Shown here: in pieces, positions 42,902-52,787 of the stretch
Layout of the letters: the number at the start of each line of letters is the position of its first letter
Position numbering within the stretch: the first letter of the stretch is position 1
Assembly: GCF_015221995.1 (NCBI RefSeq)
Contig: NZ_JADFFM010000001.1
Span: 434,001-498,000 of the forward strand
Length of the DNA stretch: 64,000 bases
Direction: 5' to 3'
Source of the DNA: Mucilaginibacter boryungensis
GTDB taxonomy: Bacteria > Bacteroidota > Bacteroidia > Sphingobacteriales > Sphingobacteriaceae
The notes under the pieces: generated by a model
What the model was told of the DNA's origin: nothing
Seen by the model: the letters and a program-made list of their open reading frames with translations, nothing else
Databases searched by the model: none
Made by a program: the position numbers and the translations under genes

Positions 42902-42987
42902 TGTTATAGCGAGAAATAGCGTGGCAATCTCGTAGTTCGCAAACCATCCTACGAGATTGCTGCGTCGTTACGCTCCTCGCAATGACA
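42902..42987. repeat. Family B palindromic repeat between xth and the cyclophilin gene
   Basis: The left arm 42902-42933 ends in GTGGCAATCTCGTA and the right arm 42950-42987 starts TACGAGATTGC and ends CTCGCAATGACA. The arms are imperfect reverse complements around a 16-bp spacer; the left outer end is degraded. The right end is 4 bp from the cyclophilin stop. Confidence 0.8.
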
Positions 42988-42991
42988 ATAA

Positions 42992-43693
42992 TTATTTTTC
43001 TTCCAGTCCCAGCAACTTGTCCAACTCCTTGCACTCGCCTTTTTTAAGCACTTCTACGGTCATTGGTACATCTTCCAGCGGGCGGTCTTTGGCATCTTTT
43101 TTTGCCGCGGCAATGCGATCGACCATATCCAGGCCCATCACTACTTCGCCATAAACAGTATAGCTATGATCAAGCTGGGCTGTGCCACCAACCGATCGGT
43201 ACCACTGGCGCTGCCACTCGGGTACTTTATGGCCTTTCAAACGGCCCTGTTCCAGTTTGTCCAGGTCCTCATCGGTATAGCGTTTGCCTTCCACAATATA
43301 AAACTGCGTAGCGCTTGATGCCTTTTCGGGATTGTCATCGCGGGCGGCAGCTAGCACGCCTTTTTTGTGGAATAGTGTATCGTTAAATTCAGCAGGGACT
43401 TTATATTTCAAATCGCCCTCACCCAAAGCCTGACCCGGCTTGGCGTTCTTCGAATCGGGGTCACCGCCCTGTATCATAAAGTTTTGGATTATACGATGAA
43501 ACAGCGTGCCGTTGTAAAAACCTTCCTTAGCCAGTTTGATAAAATTATCGCGATGCTTCGGCGTCTCATTATACAAACGGATGATGCATTGCCCGTAGCT
43601 GGTTTTAATGCGCACATACTGGTTCTTCGGCGGTTTGGCAAAGGCCGTTATTGTAAGCGTGCAAACAAGTAATAAGGTAAATAGTTGCTTCAT
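42992..43693 (-). CDS. Exported cyclophilin-type peptidyl-prolyl isomerase
   Basis: 233 residues with a signal peptide (LFTLLLVCTLTITAFAKPP). Cyclophilin blocks: FHRIIQNFMIQGGDP, the ATQFYIVEG strand and HSYTVYGEVVMGLDMVDRI. It speeds proline isomerisation during folding in the periplasm. The segment from about residue 130 to 165 (RYTDEDLDKLEQGRLKGHKVPE) is an insertion relative to the minimal fold. It starts 2 bp after the stop of a small conserved gene. Confidence 0.92.
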   Translation of the reverse strand: MKQLFTLLLVCTLTITAFAKPPKNQYVRIKTSYGQCIIRLYNETPKHRDNFIKLAKEGFYNGTLFHRIIQNFMIQGGDPDSKNAKPGQALGEGDLKYKVPAEFNDTLFHKKGVLAAARDDNPEKASSATQFYIVEGKRYTDEDLDKLEQGRLKGHKVPEWQRQWYRSVGGTAQLDHSYTVYGEVVMGLDMVDRIAAAKKDAKDRPLEDVPMTVEVLKKGECKELDKLLGLEEK

Positions 43694-43695
43694 AA

Positions 43696-44043
43696 TTAGG
43701 GCTCTAATATTTCGTCAAAATAGTTAATGATCAGTGATTTCATCGTCATTTCCTGCTCTAACAGCGTATAATTAGGAATAGGTTTTACCAGTTTCCAATG
43801 CGGCCAGCCATCTTGGTCAAGGCCTTCCAACTCGTAGAACCCCATCATGCTGAACAGCTTGCAGGTCGCTATATGCATTAGTTCTTCCTTTTGGCGCTTG
43901 CTGAATTTTTGCGGGCCTTTGCCCAACTCCTGCACACCAATTAAAAACAGCAGAACCTTAATATCCGGCGTATCCGAATCAAAATCAGCTGCAATTCTAT
44001 CCTGTAATTCTTTCCACCTGGTATTGATCTCGGCTGGTTTCAT
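43696..44043 (-). CDS. Conserved hypothetical protein (115 aa)
   Basis: A cytoplasmic, acidic, mainly helical protein with no signal peptide. Notable stretches are NTRWKELQDRIAADF, VLLFLIGVQELGKG and GFYELEGLDQDGWPHWK. I recall similar short proteins in Bacteroidota but no function. The cyclophilin gene begins 2 bp after its stop, so the two are likely co-translated. Confidence 0.75.
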   Translation of the reverse strand: MKPAEINTRWKELQDRIAADFDSDTPDIKVLLFLIGVQELGKGPQKFSKRQKEELMHIATCKLFSMMGFYELEGLDQDGWPHWKLVKPIPNYTLLEQEMTMKSLIINYFDEILEP

Positions 44044-44087
44044 GGTGGTAAATATACGGTGTAAGTTGGAAAGATTTCATCAACAAT

Positions 44088-44150
44088 ATGTCGAACTTGC
44101 ACCTGCGAATAGAGTTGCAAGTGGGATGCCGAAACAAGTTCGGCATGACG
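44088..44150. repeat. Family A repeat, one intact and one decayed arm
   Basis: The unit ATGCCGAAACAAGTTCGGCAT is intact at 44126-44146, followed by GACG. The opposite arm survives only as ATGTCGAACTTG at 44088-44099. The same unit occurs twice at 9361-9455. Confidence 0.75.
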
Positions 44151-44159
44151 CATTACTGT

Positions 44160-44879
44160 CTACAATACCTTTATCCTAAAATCCTTGTACTCAATTTTCA
44201 TGGGTGGGCCAACATGTCCTTGTACACCTATCAGGCCTTCCATCTTGCGGTTGGCGGTGTCGTTATCAGTTACTTCGCTCATCAATTTGCCGTTAAGGTA
44301 ATGCTGCAGCTTGTTGCCTTTGGCTATAATATGTAATTCGTTCCAATCATCGTAATTGATACTTTTCAATAGTTCTTCTTTGGTGCCGGTTGAATCAATA
44401 ACGGTTGGTTTGCCATTTTCTATCACTGTCCGTTGTCCGCGCAAAGCCAAAAACTGTCTGCCGCGTTCTTCATAATTCTGACCGGAATAACGCGGATAAC
44501 CAAGGTTGTATTTATCCTTACCATCAATATCGGCCTGATAACCTTTCAGCGCGTAGGGCAGGCTATCCACTCTAACGCTGCGATAGTTGACGCCACTGTT
44601 GCCTTTTGCTGATATTCGGTAGCTCACCTTCAGCTCAAAATTGGCCGGGTGGCCACCTTTCCAAATTAAAAAGGTATTTACCTTAATGATAGTTTCAGGG
44701 GTGATTTCACCGATTATTTCGCCATTTTCGGCACGCCAGTATTTCGGGTCGCCTTCCCAGCCATTTAGGGTTTTGCCATCAAACATGGGTTTATACCCAT
44801 CGTCTTTTAATTGCGCTAAGGCAAAACCCGATAACAAGGTGACCGCACCGATAAATGCCAGTAGTTTTTTGATTTTCAT
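44160..44879 (-). CDS. DUF1080 (3-keto-disaccharide hydrolase-like) exported protein
   Basis: 239 residues with a signal peptide (about 1-22, GFALA cleavage). The concanavalin-like DUF1080 domain shows [19 protein letters not shown], then [27 protein letters not shown] and the closing [20 protein letters not shown]. Some members hydrolyse 3-keto-glycosides in the periplasm; many are uncharacterised. Single leftward gene. Confidence 0.88.
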   Translation of the reverse strand: MKIKKLLAFIGAVTLLSGFALAQLKDDGYKPMFDGKTLNGWEGDPKYWRAENGEIIGEITPETIIKVNTFLIWKGGHPANFELKVSYRISAKGNSGVNYRSVRVDSLPYALKGYQADIDGKDKYNLGYPRYSGQNYEERGRQFLALRGQRTVIENGKPTVIDSTGTKEELLKSINYDDWNELHIIAKGNKLQHYLNGKLMSEVTDNDTANRKMEGLIGVQGHVGPPMKIEYKDFRIKVL

Positions 44880-45053
44880 ACGTTGATTGTTACGTTTATC
44901 CCATATTTCGAGTTAAGGAAGAACTATTCTCAGACTTAAATGGAAGGTTGCATACTGTATAAGCCATACACAAAGGAAGTTGCTCTTCTATATATTGCCC
45001 GGAATGAATATAACGCTTATATCCTTATCTTCGCATATCAAATTCGATAAGCC

Positions 45054-45560
45054 GTGAAACAGCAGCACACTCCCAAAAAACAAGTAGATATTTATTTTGA
45101 TAAGTACGCCGAGAGCCATCAAAACCACACCAATGAACTGATACATTGGATATGTGTACCGCTGATTGTTTTTAGCTTGGTTGGGTTGGTATGGGCCATC
45201 CCATTCCCTTATATTAAGTTTTTAGGCAAGTATAACGGCATGTTCAATTGGGCTTCTTTCCTTATCGCTTTTAGTATTTTTTACTATTACAAACTGTCGC
45301 CAATCCTATCGTATTTCATGCTGTTGATAGTAATGGCTTTTTGCTATGTAATTACTTTATTAGAGCAATGGCATACTGCCGGGGGCCCATTACTTTGGCA
45401 ATCGTGCCTGGCTATTTTTGTGCTATCGTGGGTGGGACAGTTTATCGGGCATAAAATAGAAGGGAAAAAACCATCGTTTTTAGATGATATCAAATTCCTG
45501 CTGATAGGCCCTATATGGCTGCTTCACTTTATCCTGCTGCGGTTAAAAATAAAATATTAA
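45054..45560 (+). CDS. Mpo1/DUF962-family membrane protein
   Basis: 168 residues with the DUF962 pattern: FDKYAESHQNHTNELIHWICVPL (conserved His cluster) and four hydrophobic segments. Yeast Mpo1 is an iron-dependent dioxygenase that degrades 2-hydroxy fatty acids; bacterial homologues are assumed similar. The His residues of the first segment and HKIEGKKPSF near the C-terminus are the likely metal ligands. Start is GTG. It converges on lepB with 6 bp between stops. Confidence 0.85.
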   Translation: MKQQHTPKKQVDIYFDKYAESHQNHTNELIHWICVPLIVFSLVGLVWAIPFPYIKFLGKYNGMFNWASFLIAFSIFYYYKLSPILSYFMLLIVMAFCYVITLLEQWHTAGGPLLWQSCLAIFVLSWVGQFIGHKIEGKKPSFLDDIKFLLIGPIWLLHFILLRLKIKY

Positions 45561-45566
45561 GCCGCA

Positions 45567-46664
45567 TTATTTAATCGTTCTCAGTATCCTGTTCCAGCGT
45601 ACTTTATTAAAAAGAGTTGCCGTAGAATCCACACTCATCCAGGTGAGCATGGCTTTACCTATGATATGGTCTTCAGGCACATAACCCCAAAAACGGGAAT
45701 CGAGTGAATTGTGGCGGTTGTCGCCCATCATCCAATAATAATTCATTTTGAAGGTATACTGGCCGGCCTTTTTGCCATTGATCAGGATATCCTTTCCCTC
45801 TATATCAACTTTGTTGCCTTCGTATAGTTCAATAGCACGACGGTATAATGTCATAGTAGAATCGTTCAGGGCAATACTCATCCCTTTTTTGGGCATTACC
45901 AGCGGACCGAAATTATCGGCATTCCATTTAAACTTCTCATTGTGTGGGAAAACAGCCGCATCATATTCATTAGCTGATTGCACAACTGGTATTATACTTT
46001 TTATATTAGAATATCCTTTTAACGTAGTCAAACTTTCGGCCGGAATGATCATTTCGAAAATATCAGGGGTTTTTTGAACCAATATTTCGATGTGCAGATC
46101 TTTTATTACCTGCGGGTTTATCTCTTTACCATCGGTAATAACATTGTACGATGTCTGGGCTTTCTCTGCATTTTTAGCGGCTTTGCCGTTAATGTAAACT
46201 TGTGCATTAACAATGCGCAACGTATCGCCGGGTGTAGCCTGGCAGCGTTTAATAAGTGTAGTGCGTTCGTCTACAGGGCGGTTGTATTGCGGGTCGGCTT
46301 CCTCGGGTTTGTTAAAAACAACAACATCCTGCTTCTTAACTTCCGATAGTCCCGGTAGACGCAGATATGGTAATTTTATAGCATCCCAATAGGTTTTAAC
46401 GCCATAAACAGTTGGTTCGGTGAATGGAATAGCCAATGGGGTAAATGGCATACGCGGACCGTAGTTAATTTTGCTCACAAATAAATAATCGCCGGTTAGT
46501 AAGCTGCCCTCCATTGATCCGGATGGTATGGCATAAGCCGAGAATAATAATCCACGGATAATAGTTGATGCCACCAATGCAAATAACAAGGCATCGCCCC
46601 ACTCGCGCAATTTGGATTTTTTTGCTTTAGGTGCAGTTGTTTTTTTGAAAATATTAAAGCGCAT
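45567..46664 (-). CDS. lepB: Signal peptidase I
   Basis: 365 residues, S26 family. A membrane anchor at about 25-45 precedes IPSGSMEGSLLTGD with nucleophile Ser50, general base Lys139 in TTLIKRCQATPGD, and MMGDNRHNSLDSRFWG near 315. Roughly 110 extra residues between the Lys and GDNR boxes lengthen the enzyme beyond the E. coli type, as is usual in this phylum. It cleaves signal peptides on the periplasmic face. The AI-2E permease gene ends upstream of it at 46728 on the same strand. Confidence 0.95.
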   Translation of the reverse strand: MRFNIFKKTTAPKAKKSKLREWGDALLFALVASTIIRGLLFSAYAIPSGSMEGSLLTGDYLFVSKINYGPRMPFTPLAIPFTEPTVYGVKTYWDAIKLPYLRLPGLSEVKKQDVVVFNKPEEADPQYNRPVDERTTLIKRCQATPGDTLRIVNAQVYINGKAAKNAEKAQTSYNVITDGKEINPQVIKDLHIEILVQKTPDIFEMIIPAESLTTLKGYSNIKSIIPVVQSANEYDAAVFPHNEKFKWNADNFGPLVMPKKGMSIALNDSTMTLYRRAIELYEGNKVDIEGKDILINGKKAGQYTFKMNYYWMMGDNRHNSLDSRFWGYVPEDHIIGKAMLTWMSVDSTATLFNKVRWNRILRTIK

Positions 46665-46727
46665 AAGTATAGATGTTGATACTTATAGATGCAAAAAAAG
46701 CAATTTTGTTACAAGGTTTTCGGGTAG

Positions 46728-47819
46728 CTATTTTACATCTACAGTTTCTTTGGCATCAATATGCGGTTCGCCTTCGTTTATCCTTTTTACATATAGCTCA
46801 TCTACCAAAATAACTACAATAGCCAGCACAGGTACGGCCAGGATAATACCCAAAGCCCCTGATATGGCACCCATAATTAATTGACTGATCAACGTTAGCG
46901 CCGGCGGCAGGTTGATCATTTTTTTCTGAATAAGCGGGTTAACAATGTTAGCCGTAATAGTTTGCGAAATAATATAAAGCGCGGCTACTAATATACCCAT
47001 GTTGGTGCTAATGGTTAAGGCTAATAACACGCCGGGTATCATAGCCAGCAACGACCCTAAATTTGGCACCAGTTCAAGTATACCGGTAATTAAGCCCAGT
47101 ACCATGGCTACAGGCACGCCAATAATAGATAACCCTACCGAGATTAATATAGTAACCAATACCATGGATACCATCATGCCCTTTAGCCAGCCTTTTAACG
47201 ATAGGCTAATGCGGTCCAAAATGTGCTCACCGATGACTTTTTTATTTTTTGGAACTAAAACCAGTATCCCGTTTTTATATAGCGATGGATTAGCGGTAAA
47301 AAATATGCCAAGGAACATGATAATATAAATATTACCGAGTACCCCAAAACTTGTACTAAAAAATGATTGCGCAGTCGTCATCAGCTTTTGGGAATTACCA
47401 TCGGATACGCTTTCCAGCAGCTTTTGCCCAATGGGCGAGGTAGCCATTTTGGCCTTAACATTATTAATAGTATGCGGCAACGTGTTACTTAGCTCGGCTA
47501 CCTGGTGCTGGATTTTTGTACCCATAAACCAAAGCAGCAAACCAATAACAGCAATAGTGCCTACAACAGCCATCAGCATGGCATAGGGGCGTTTCCATTT
47601 GGTTTTACGCTCTACCAGATCGCCCAGGCCATGAAAGTAAGTGGCAATAAGCGCTCCTGCCAATACCATTAGTACCACATTGAAGGCAACGCGGGCAATT
47701 AATATTACCACCACCAGTAATGCTACTATAGCAACTGTTTGCCATACCTTTTCAATATAGGTAAGTTCTTTTTTTGAATGCGAACTGGCTTCGTGCCTGG
47801 TAGGTTGGTCTTTTGCCAT
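46728..47819 (-). CDS. AI-2E family transporter
   Basis: 363 residues with seven to eight hydrophobic segments and the family's conserved blocks: GLGDLVERKTKWKR after the first pair, a periplasmic NTLPHTINNVKAKM region, GVPVAMVLGLITGILELVPNLGSLLAMIPGV and LINPPALT-like NLPPALTLISQLIMG near the end. Members export autoinducer-2 or act as Na+/H+ antiporters; function cannot be told apart here. Single gene upstream of lepB. Confidence 0.92.
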   Translation of the reverse strand: MAKDQPTRHEASSHSKKELTYIEKVWQTVAIVALLVVVILIARVAFNVVLMVLAGALIATYFHGLGDLVERKTKWKRPYAMLMAVVGTIAVIGLLLWFMGTKIQHQVAELSNTLPHTINNVKAKMATSPIGQKLLESVSDGNSQKLMTTAQSFFSTSFGVLGNIYIIMFLGIFFTANPSLYKNGILVLVPKNKKVIGEHILDRISLSLKGWLKGMMVSMVLVTILISVGLSIIGVPVAMVLGLITGILELVPNLGSLLAMIPGVLLALTISTNMGILVAALYIISQTITANIVNPLIQKKMINLPPALTLISQLIMGAISGALGIILAVPVLAIVVILVDELYVKRINEGEPHIDAKETVDVK

Positions 47820-47962
47820 ACATTGTTTAATTAATTTTAAATATAATATAATCCGTCGCTATTTGTTCTGAAACAGGATATTTTTCGCCTGGTTAGGTGT
47901 GTGTACTTAAAATTGGCAAATCCCTTTCATGGTAAGGTTAACGCCATCACAACTTTTTACAT

Positions 47963-48928
47963 GTGCCCGACGAAAAACTGCCAACCGAAATCACTACCTT
48001 AGCCTTAATGGCAGCATTAAATAATGATCAGCAGATACGGCACCTGGCCAACCTTGAATTGCTGGCACGCCAGGTGGTGGAAGGTTTTATAACCGGCCTG
48101 CATCAAAGCCCATTCCATGGTTTTTCCGTTGAGTTTGCCGAGCATCGGTTGTATAATAATGGCGAATCGGTAAAGAATATCGATTGGAAGCTGTTTGCTC
48201 GTACCGATAAGCTTTTTGTGAAGCAATTTGAAGAAGAAACCAATCTGCGCAGCTACCTGTTGCTGGATACTTCCTCATCTATGAATTTCCCCGATAAGGG
48301 GTTAAATAAGTTGCAGTTTTCGGTTTATGCTATCGCATCACTTATGTATTTGTTTAAAAAACAGCGTGACGCCTTTGGATTAGGGCTGTTTTCGGACAAG
48401 GTAGATTGGTTAAGTATGGCCCGGTCGACCACCACGCATTTGTTTTACCTGTTTGCTGAGTTAGAGAAAGCGTACAATCACCCTAAAGAAAACACGCTGA
48501 CCAATGTTGGTGATGTGCTGCACCATATTGCCGAGGACGTGCACCAACGGTCGATGATTATTATCTTTAGCGATATGCTGGAAAACAGCCTGAACCCGGA
48601 TAAGATGCAAGCCTTATTCGCTGCCATCCAGCATTTGAAATATAAAAAACACGAGGTGATCATTTTTAACGTTAGCGATAAAAAGAAAGAACTGGATTTT
48701 GATTTTGATAACCGTCCACACCATTTTATTGATATGGAAAGTGGCGAGGAAATGAAGGTGCATCCGGGCCGTATCCGGGAAACATACAAAGCTGCTTTGA
48801 ATGAATATCGCCATCAGTTAGAATTAAAATGCGCCCAATATCATATAGATCTGATTGACGCAAACATCCACGATGGATACAACCAGATATTAAAAGCTTA
48901 CCTGGTGAAACGGGCTGCAATGGGGTAA
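47963..48928 (+). CDS. DUF58 protein with VWA-type MIDAS motif
   Basis: 321 residues. The conserved DUF58 stretch (GESVKNIDWKLFARTDKLFVKQFEEE) precedes a von Willebrand A-like metal site, DTSSSMNF (DxSxS). Typically encoded with a MoxR-type ATPase in a chaperone-like complex; none is adjacent. Start is GTG at 47963. The lipoprotein gene begins 16 bp after its stop, so they may be one transcript. Confidence 0.9.
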   Translation: MPDEKLPTEITTLALMAALNNDQQIRHLANLELLARQVVEGFITGLHQSPFHGFSVEFAEHRLYNNGESVKNIDWKLFARTDKLFVKQFEEETNLRSYLLLDTSSSMNFPDKGLNKLQFSVYAIASLMYLFKKQRDAFGLGLFSDKVDWLSMARSTTTHLFYLFAELEKAYNHPKENTLTNVGDVLHHIAEDVHQRSMIIIFSDMLENSLNPDKMQALFAAIQHLKYKKHEVIIFNVSDKKKELDFDFDNRPHHFIDMESGEEMKVHPGRIRETYKAALNEYRHQLELKCAQYHIDLIDANIHDGYNQILKAYLVKRAAMG

Positions 48929-48944
48929 GGCCTAATTACTATTA

Positions 48945-50570
48945 ATGAAATACTGCTACTACATACTGCTACTATTCTTTACCCTCGCATCCTGCAACAG
49001 CGGCGATGACGATAAGGGCAAGACCATTTTTAATATCAATATGGATGAGGGCCTGACCAGTATGGACCCGGCTTTTTCACGCAACCAGAATGCTATTTGG
49101 GCTACCAACCAAATTTTTAACGGATTGGTGCAAATTGATGATAGCCTGATTACCCGGCCTTGCATTGCTAAAAGCTGGGACGCTGATACTACAGGCACAA
49201 TTTATACTTTCCATTTACGTAACGATGTTTATTTCCATGACGACCCACACTTTGCCGGTGGCAAAGGACGCAAAGTTGTAGCCAGTGATTTTGTTTACAG
49301 TCTTGGCCGGTTAATAGATCCTAAGGTAGCCTCGTCCGGTTCGTGGATATTCAGCGACAAGGTGCACGGCAAGCAGGATTTTATTGCCGTTAACGATAGT
49401 ACATTCCAGATCAGGTTAAAGCAGCCATTCCCGCCATTGCTTAGTATGCTTACCGCACAGTATTGCTCGGTAGTACCCAAAGAAGTGGTGGGATTTTACG
49501 GGAAAGATTTTCGTAACCACCCGGTGGGCACAGGCCCATTCCAGTTTAAATACTGGAAAGAAGGCGAGGTGCTGGTATTGCTGAAAAACCCGCATTATTG
49601 GGAAAAAGATAGTTCAGGCAAACAATTACCCTATTTGGATGCCGTCAGATCGACGTTTATTGCCGATAAGCAAACCGGCTTTATGGAATTTATAAAAGGT
49701 AAGCTCGATTTTTATAATGATATAGATGGCAGCTATCGCGATGATATATTGAGTAAATCGGGCCATATTACCAGTAAATATAAAGGGAAGTTTATCATTA
49801 ATACCCGCCCGTATCTTAACACGCTTTATATGGGCATGCTGGTTGATACTACGCTAGCTATAGTAAAACATTCTCCGCTTAGAATAAAGAAAGTGCGGCA
49901 AGCTATAAACTATGCTATTAATAAAGATAAAATGACCAAATACCTGCGCAATAGCTTGGGTACGCCGGGTAGTTCGGGTTTTATACCCAAAGGGATGCCG
50001 GGGTTTGATGCACAGCAGGTAAAAGGTTATAGCTATGATCCCGAAAAAGCACGGCGCTTATTGGCAGAGGCCGGATTCCCCAATGGTAAAGGCATGCCCG
50101 AAATTGTACTACACACTACGGTAGGTTATCGTAACCTGATAGAGTATGTACAGGGCGAACTAAACCGTATTGGCATTAATACACGTGTTGAAATTGTGCA
50201 AGGCAGCAGCCTGCGCGAACTGGTTGGCAAAAACGGTGTTAACTTTTTCTATGGCACCTGGATAGCCGATTACCCGGATGGCGAGAATTACCTGTCGGTT
50301 TTCTATTCAAAAAATAAAATCCCCTACGGTCCGAATTATACCGGCTTCAACAACAAAAACTTTGATAAGCTTTTTGAGCAGGCGTATCATGTGAAAGATA
50401 ATGCTAAACGTTACGCCCTATACCGCCAGATGGATAACCTGGTGATGCAGGAATCGCCGGTGGTGGTTTTGTATTACGATAAATTGGTGAACCTGTATCA
50501 AAACAATATTACCGGGTACAGTAACAACGCCCAAAACCTGCTGATATTAAAAAGGGTAGTAAAGCACTGA
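48945..50570 (+). CDS. Oligopeptide-type ABC substrate-binding lipoprotein (family 5)
   Basis: 541 residues with a lipoprotein signal (LLFFTLASCNSG, Cys near 17). SBP_bac_5 hallmarks: MDPAFSRNQNAIWATNQIFNGLV, the DFVYSLGRLIDP segment, VGTGPFQFKYWKEGE and FYGTWIADYPDGENYLSVFYS. Such proteins deliver peptides or other solutes to Opp/Dpp permeases, but no permease is encoded nearby, so it may serve a remote importer or have another role. Convergent with the barrel gene across 4 bp. Confidence 0.92.
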   Translation: MKYCYYILLLFFTLASCNSGDDDKGKTIFNINMDEGLTSMDPAFSRNQNAIWATNQIFNGLVQIDDSLITRPCIAKSWDADTTGTIYTFHLRNDVYFHDDPHFAGGKGRKVVASDFVYSLGRLIDPKVASSGSWIFSDKVHGKQDFIAVNDSTFQIRLKQPFPPLLSMLTAQYCSVVPKEVVGFYGKDFRNHPVGTGPFQFKYWKEGEVLVLLKNPHYWEKDSSGKQLPYLDAVRSTFIADKQTGFMEFIKGKLDFYNDIDGSYRDDILSKSGHITSKYKGKFIINTRPYLNTLYMGMLVDTTLAIVKHSPLRIKKVRQAINYAINKDKMTKYLRNSLGTPGSSGFIPKGMPGFDAQQVKGYSYDPEKARRLLAEAGFPNGKGMPEIVLHTTVGYRNLIEYVQGELNRIGINTRVEIVQGSSLRELVGKNGVNFFYGTWIADYPDGENYLSVFYSKNKIPYGPNYTGFNNKNFDKLFEQAYHVKDNAKRYALYRQMDNLVMQESPVVVLYYDKLVNLYQNNITGYSNNAQNLLILKRVVKH

Positions 50571-50574
50571 TATA

Positions 50575-52656
50575 CTATAATCCCAATTTAAACCCTGCAC
50601 CAAAATACCTGCGATTATCGTAAGCAATGTCTGATTGTTTGTTTTGTATCAGGTTTCGCGCATCTGCAAATACTTCCAGGTTTTTAAATCTTGTGCTTGT
50701 TAATGTATAACCGGCATATAAATTCTGTACATCGAAAGAATTAAAATGACCAGTAACAACATAGTTTGGAGCGTATTGATCTTGGTTCAGGCGATAAAGA
50801 ATATCTATTGCGGCAAAAGCATGTTTATAGTTTATTCGGTTAACGAATCCACCGGCAAACACAGTATTATTTGGAACAAATGATTGGGACGCAGTCAGCT
50901 GTTCTTGAAAGTTTAGTTTGTATTTAACAACAGTTGCATTTAATCCTGATGTCCAGTTAAATTTAGCTGAATGGAATAAATTGAGATTTAAACCAAAACG
51001 ATGCTGGTCAAGGCGTGCGTCTGGGAATAAGTACAGTGTATAATATGCACCCGAGAGATATTCCATATAGGAAGTAGTATTAACAAACTTTTGAATGCTG
51101 TAATTATAATTGAACGATAACTTATTATTCAGCAAAGACAGAGACGTGCCCAATTGTAATTGTGTGTTTGCCTGATATGCATTATAGGCAGGCGTAGCAA
51201 TAGGAGTAAGGGGAATTTGGGGATTCGCAAAATTACTGCCCAAGCGATGTGTATTAGGATCGTCAAATAAAATTGTAGCATTATCGGGAATGCCTTGTAA
51301 TACACTGGCGTTTGGGTCTGACAAGGCAGCAACGGATTTGGAGTAAGATCCCAATACCATTAACTGTGCGCTTTTGCCTGCGGGTATTAGATTAATAGCC
51401 ACCGAAGTAAATGGATAAGCCTTGGCTAATTTACTGTTATTAAAAGTAGTGTATTTACCGGCATTCAATACACTTTGAAAACCACCTTGCAGCATAATTA
51501 TATTAGCATAATTAATAATTAATGAAGGTGTTAACAATGATGTGCTCTGCCGGTAAACTGAATAACTTAAGTTATACAAAGGAGAATTGTTGACTGTGCT
51601 TTTTAGCGCGATAGAGTCAATTGCTTTTTTATAGGTAAAATTTATATTTGGTTCAAAATTGAATTTGCCGGTTGATAAGTTGTAGGACAAGTTGTCTTTT
51701 ATGAATCGGGTGTTAGTTTTTGTAGCCCTGTTAGCTGTGTATATATCGGCTGGCGGGAAAGCGGGTTGAATATTGTTATATTCATTTTCACTTAGTTGAT
51801 AATGCTGTAATCCCGCGCTCAATTCGTTAGTTAAGCCTTTAATTATATGGGTACTGATTTTAATATCGCCATGCCATAACTGTTGTTTGCCATTATCGTT
51901 ATGGTCTAACAAAATAGTATGGTTAGTATTACTATAAGTAGTAAAATTATTGCTGTTTGTTTGCGGTACATAGCCGGCATTAATGCTAATGGTGTTTATT
52001 TTGACAACATTGACATCCAGGTATCCATTGAACTTAAAGCGATCAAAACGATAAGGGTTACTTGATGTAAAAAGATTATTCTGCAATTGAGGTACGACAT
52101 CGTGTTGGTAATCTGCTGATATTCCTGCTTTAACCTCTTCAGAATTTCGGTACGCTGATAGATAATACTGATGGTAAAAATTAGTAGTGCTTTTATATGA
52201 CGGATCAATTGATGTGTTGCGGCTGTTAATTGCGTTAGTTTGGCCGGCTACTACTAAGCCTGATTTTCCTGGTTCATTCCTTCTTGTTTTAACAATAAGT
52301 AATAACTGCGAAGGTTTAACTCCGTTAAGCATAACCGAAGCATTTTGAATCAGGGTAATTTCTTCAATATCATAAATGCTATAGGCGTTTACATCATTGT
52401 TTAAATTACCATCAATAATACTTACGTATGTCTGTTTGCCGTTGTAATACCCATTCAGCCATACTGCGATTGCATCACTGAGATTACTGAAGGGGAGTTT
52501 CTCCAGGTCGGCGGCTTTAATGGTGATTGCCTGAGTGATTTTTTTTTGCAATTTAACATGGCCCAGGTCGTATTCGGTCGTGTCGGTTTGAGCATGGGCT
52601 TGAAGTAACGCTACTGATAATAGGACCGCAGCACAGATCAAGAATTTTCTTTTCAT
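50575..52656 (-). CDS. TonB-dependent-receptor-like outer-membrane protein
   Basis: 693 residues from the ATG at 52656, fixed by the signal peptide (FLICAAVLLSVALLQAHAQ). Residues 35-130 look like a TonB plug (ITIKAADLEKLPFSNLSDA, VSIIDGNLN, DIEEITLIQNASVMLNGVKPS) and the rest are beta-strands ending NRRYFGAGFKLGL. It lacks the carboxypeptidase-like N-terminal domain and has no SusD partner, so it is not a typical polysaccharide-uptake receptor. A promoter with TATATTTG at 52682-52675 supports the start. Confidence 0.82.
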   Translation of the reverse strand: MKRKFLICAAVLLSVALLQAHAQTDTTEYDLGHVKLQKKITQAITIKAADLEKLPFSNLSDAIAVWLNGYYNGKQTYVSIIDGNLNNDVNAYSIYDIEEITLIQNASVMLNGVKPSQLLLIVKTRRNEPGKSGLVVAGQTNAINSRNTSIDPSYKSTTNFYHQYYLSAYRNSEEVKAGISADYQHDVVPQLQNNLFTSSNPYRFDRFKFNGYLDVNVVKINTISINAGYVPQTNSNNFTTYSNTNHTILLDHNDNGKQQLWHGDIKISTHIIKGLTNELSAGLQHYQLSENEYNNIQPAFPPADIYTANRATKTNTRFIKDNLSYNLSTGKFNFEPNINFTYKKAIDSIALKSTVNNSPLYNLSYSVYRQSTSLLTPSLIINYANIIMLQGGFQSVLNAGKYTTFNNSKLAKAYPFTSVAINLIPAGKSAQLMVLGSYSKSVAALSDPNASVLQGIPDNATILFDDPNTHRLGSNFANPQIPLTPIATPAYNAYQANTQLQLGTSLSLLNNKLSFNYNYSIQKFVNTTSYMEYLSGAYYTLYLFPDARLDQHRFGLNLNLFHSAKFNWTSGLNATVVKYKLNFQEQLTASQSFVPNNTVFAGGFVNRINYKHAFAAIDILYRLNQDQYAPNYVVTGHFNSFDVQNLYAGYTLTSTRFKNLEVFADARNLIQNKQSDIAYDNRRYFGAGFKLGL

Positions 52657-52674
52657 AAATTGTATAAGGTTAGC

Positions 52675-52703
52675 CAAATATAACCAACAATTTATGTTTG
52701 CAA
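52675..52703 (-). promoter_or_regulatory. Promoter of the receptor-like gene
   Basis: On the minus strand TTG (52703-52701), an 18-bp spacer and TATATTTG (52682-52675). The ATG at 52656 follows 18 bp later. Upstream in-frame codons therefore are not translated. Confidence 0.65.
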
Positions 52704-52787
52704 CAGTGCGGTTAGGGTTTAAAAACAAATATCCTGTATGGGATTGTTATACAGGGTTTTATTTTTCGATCAATGTATGCTTTGGCT

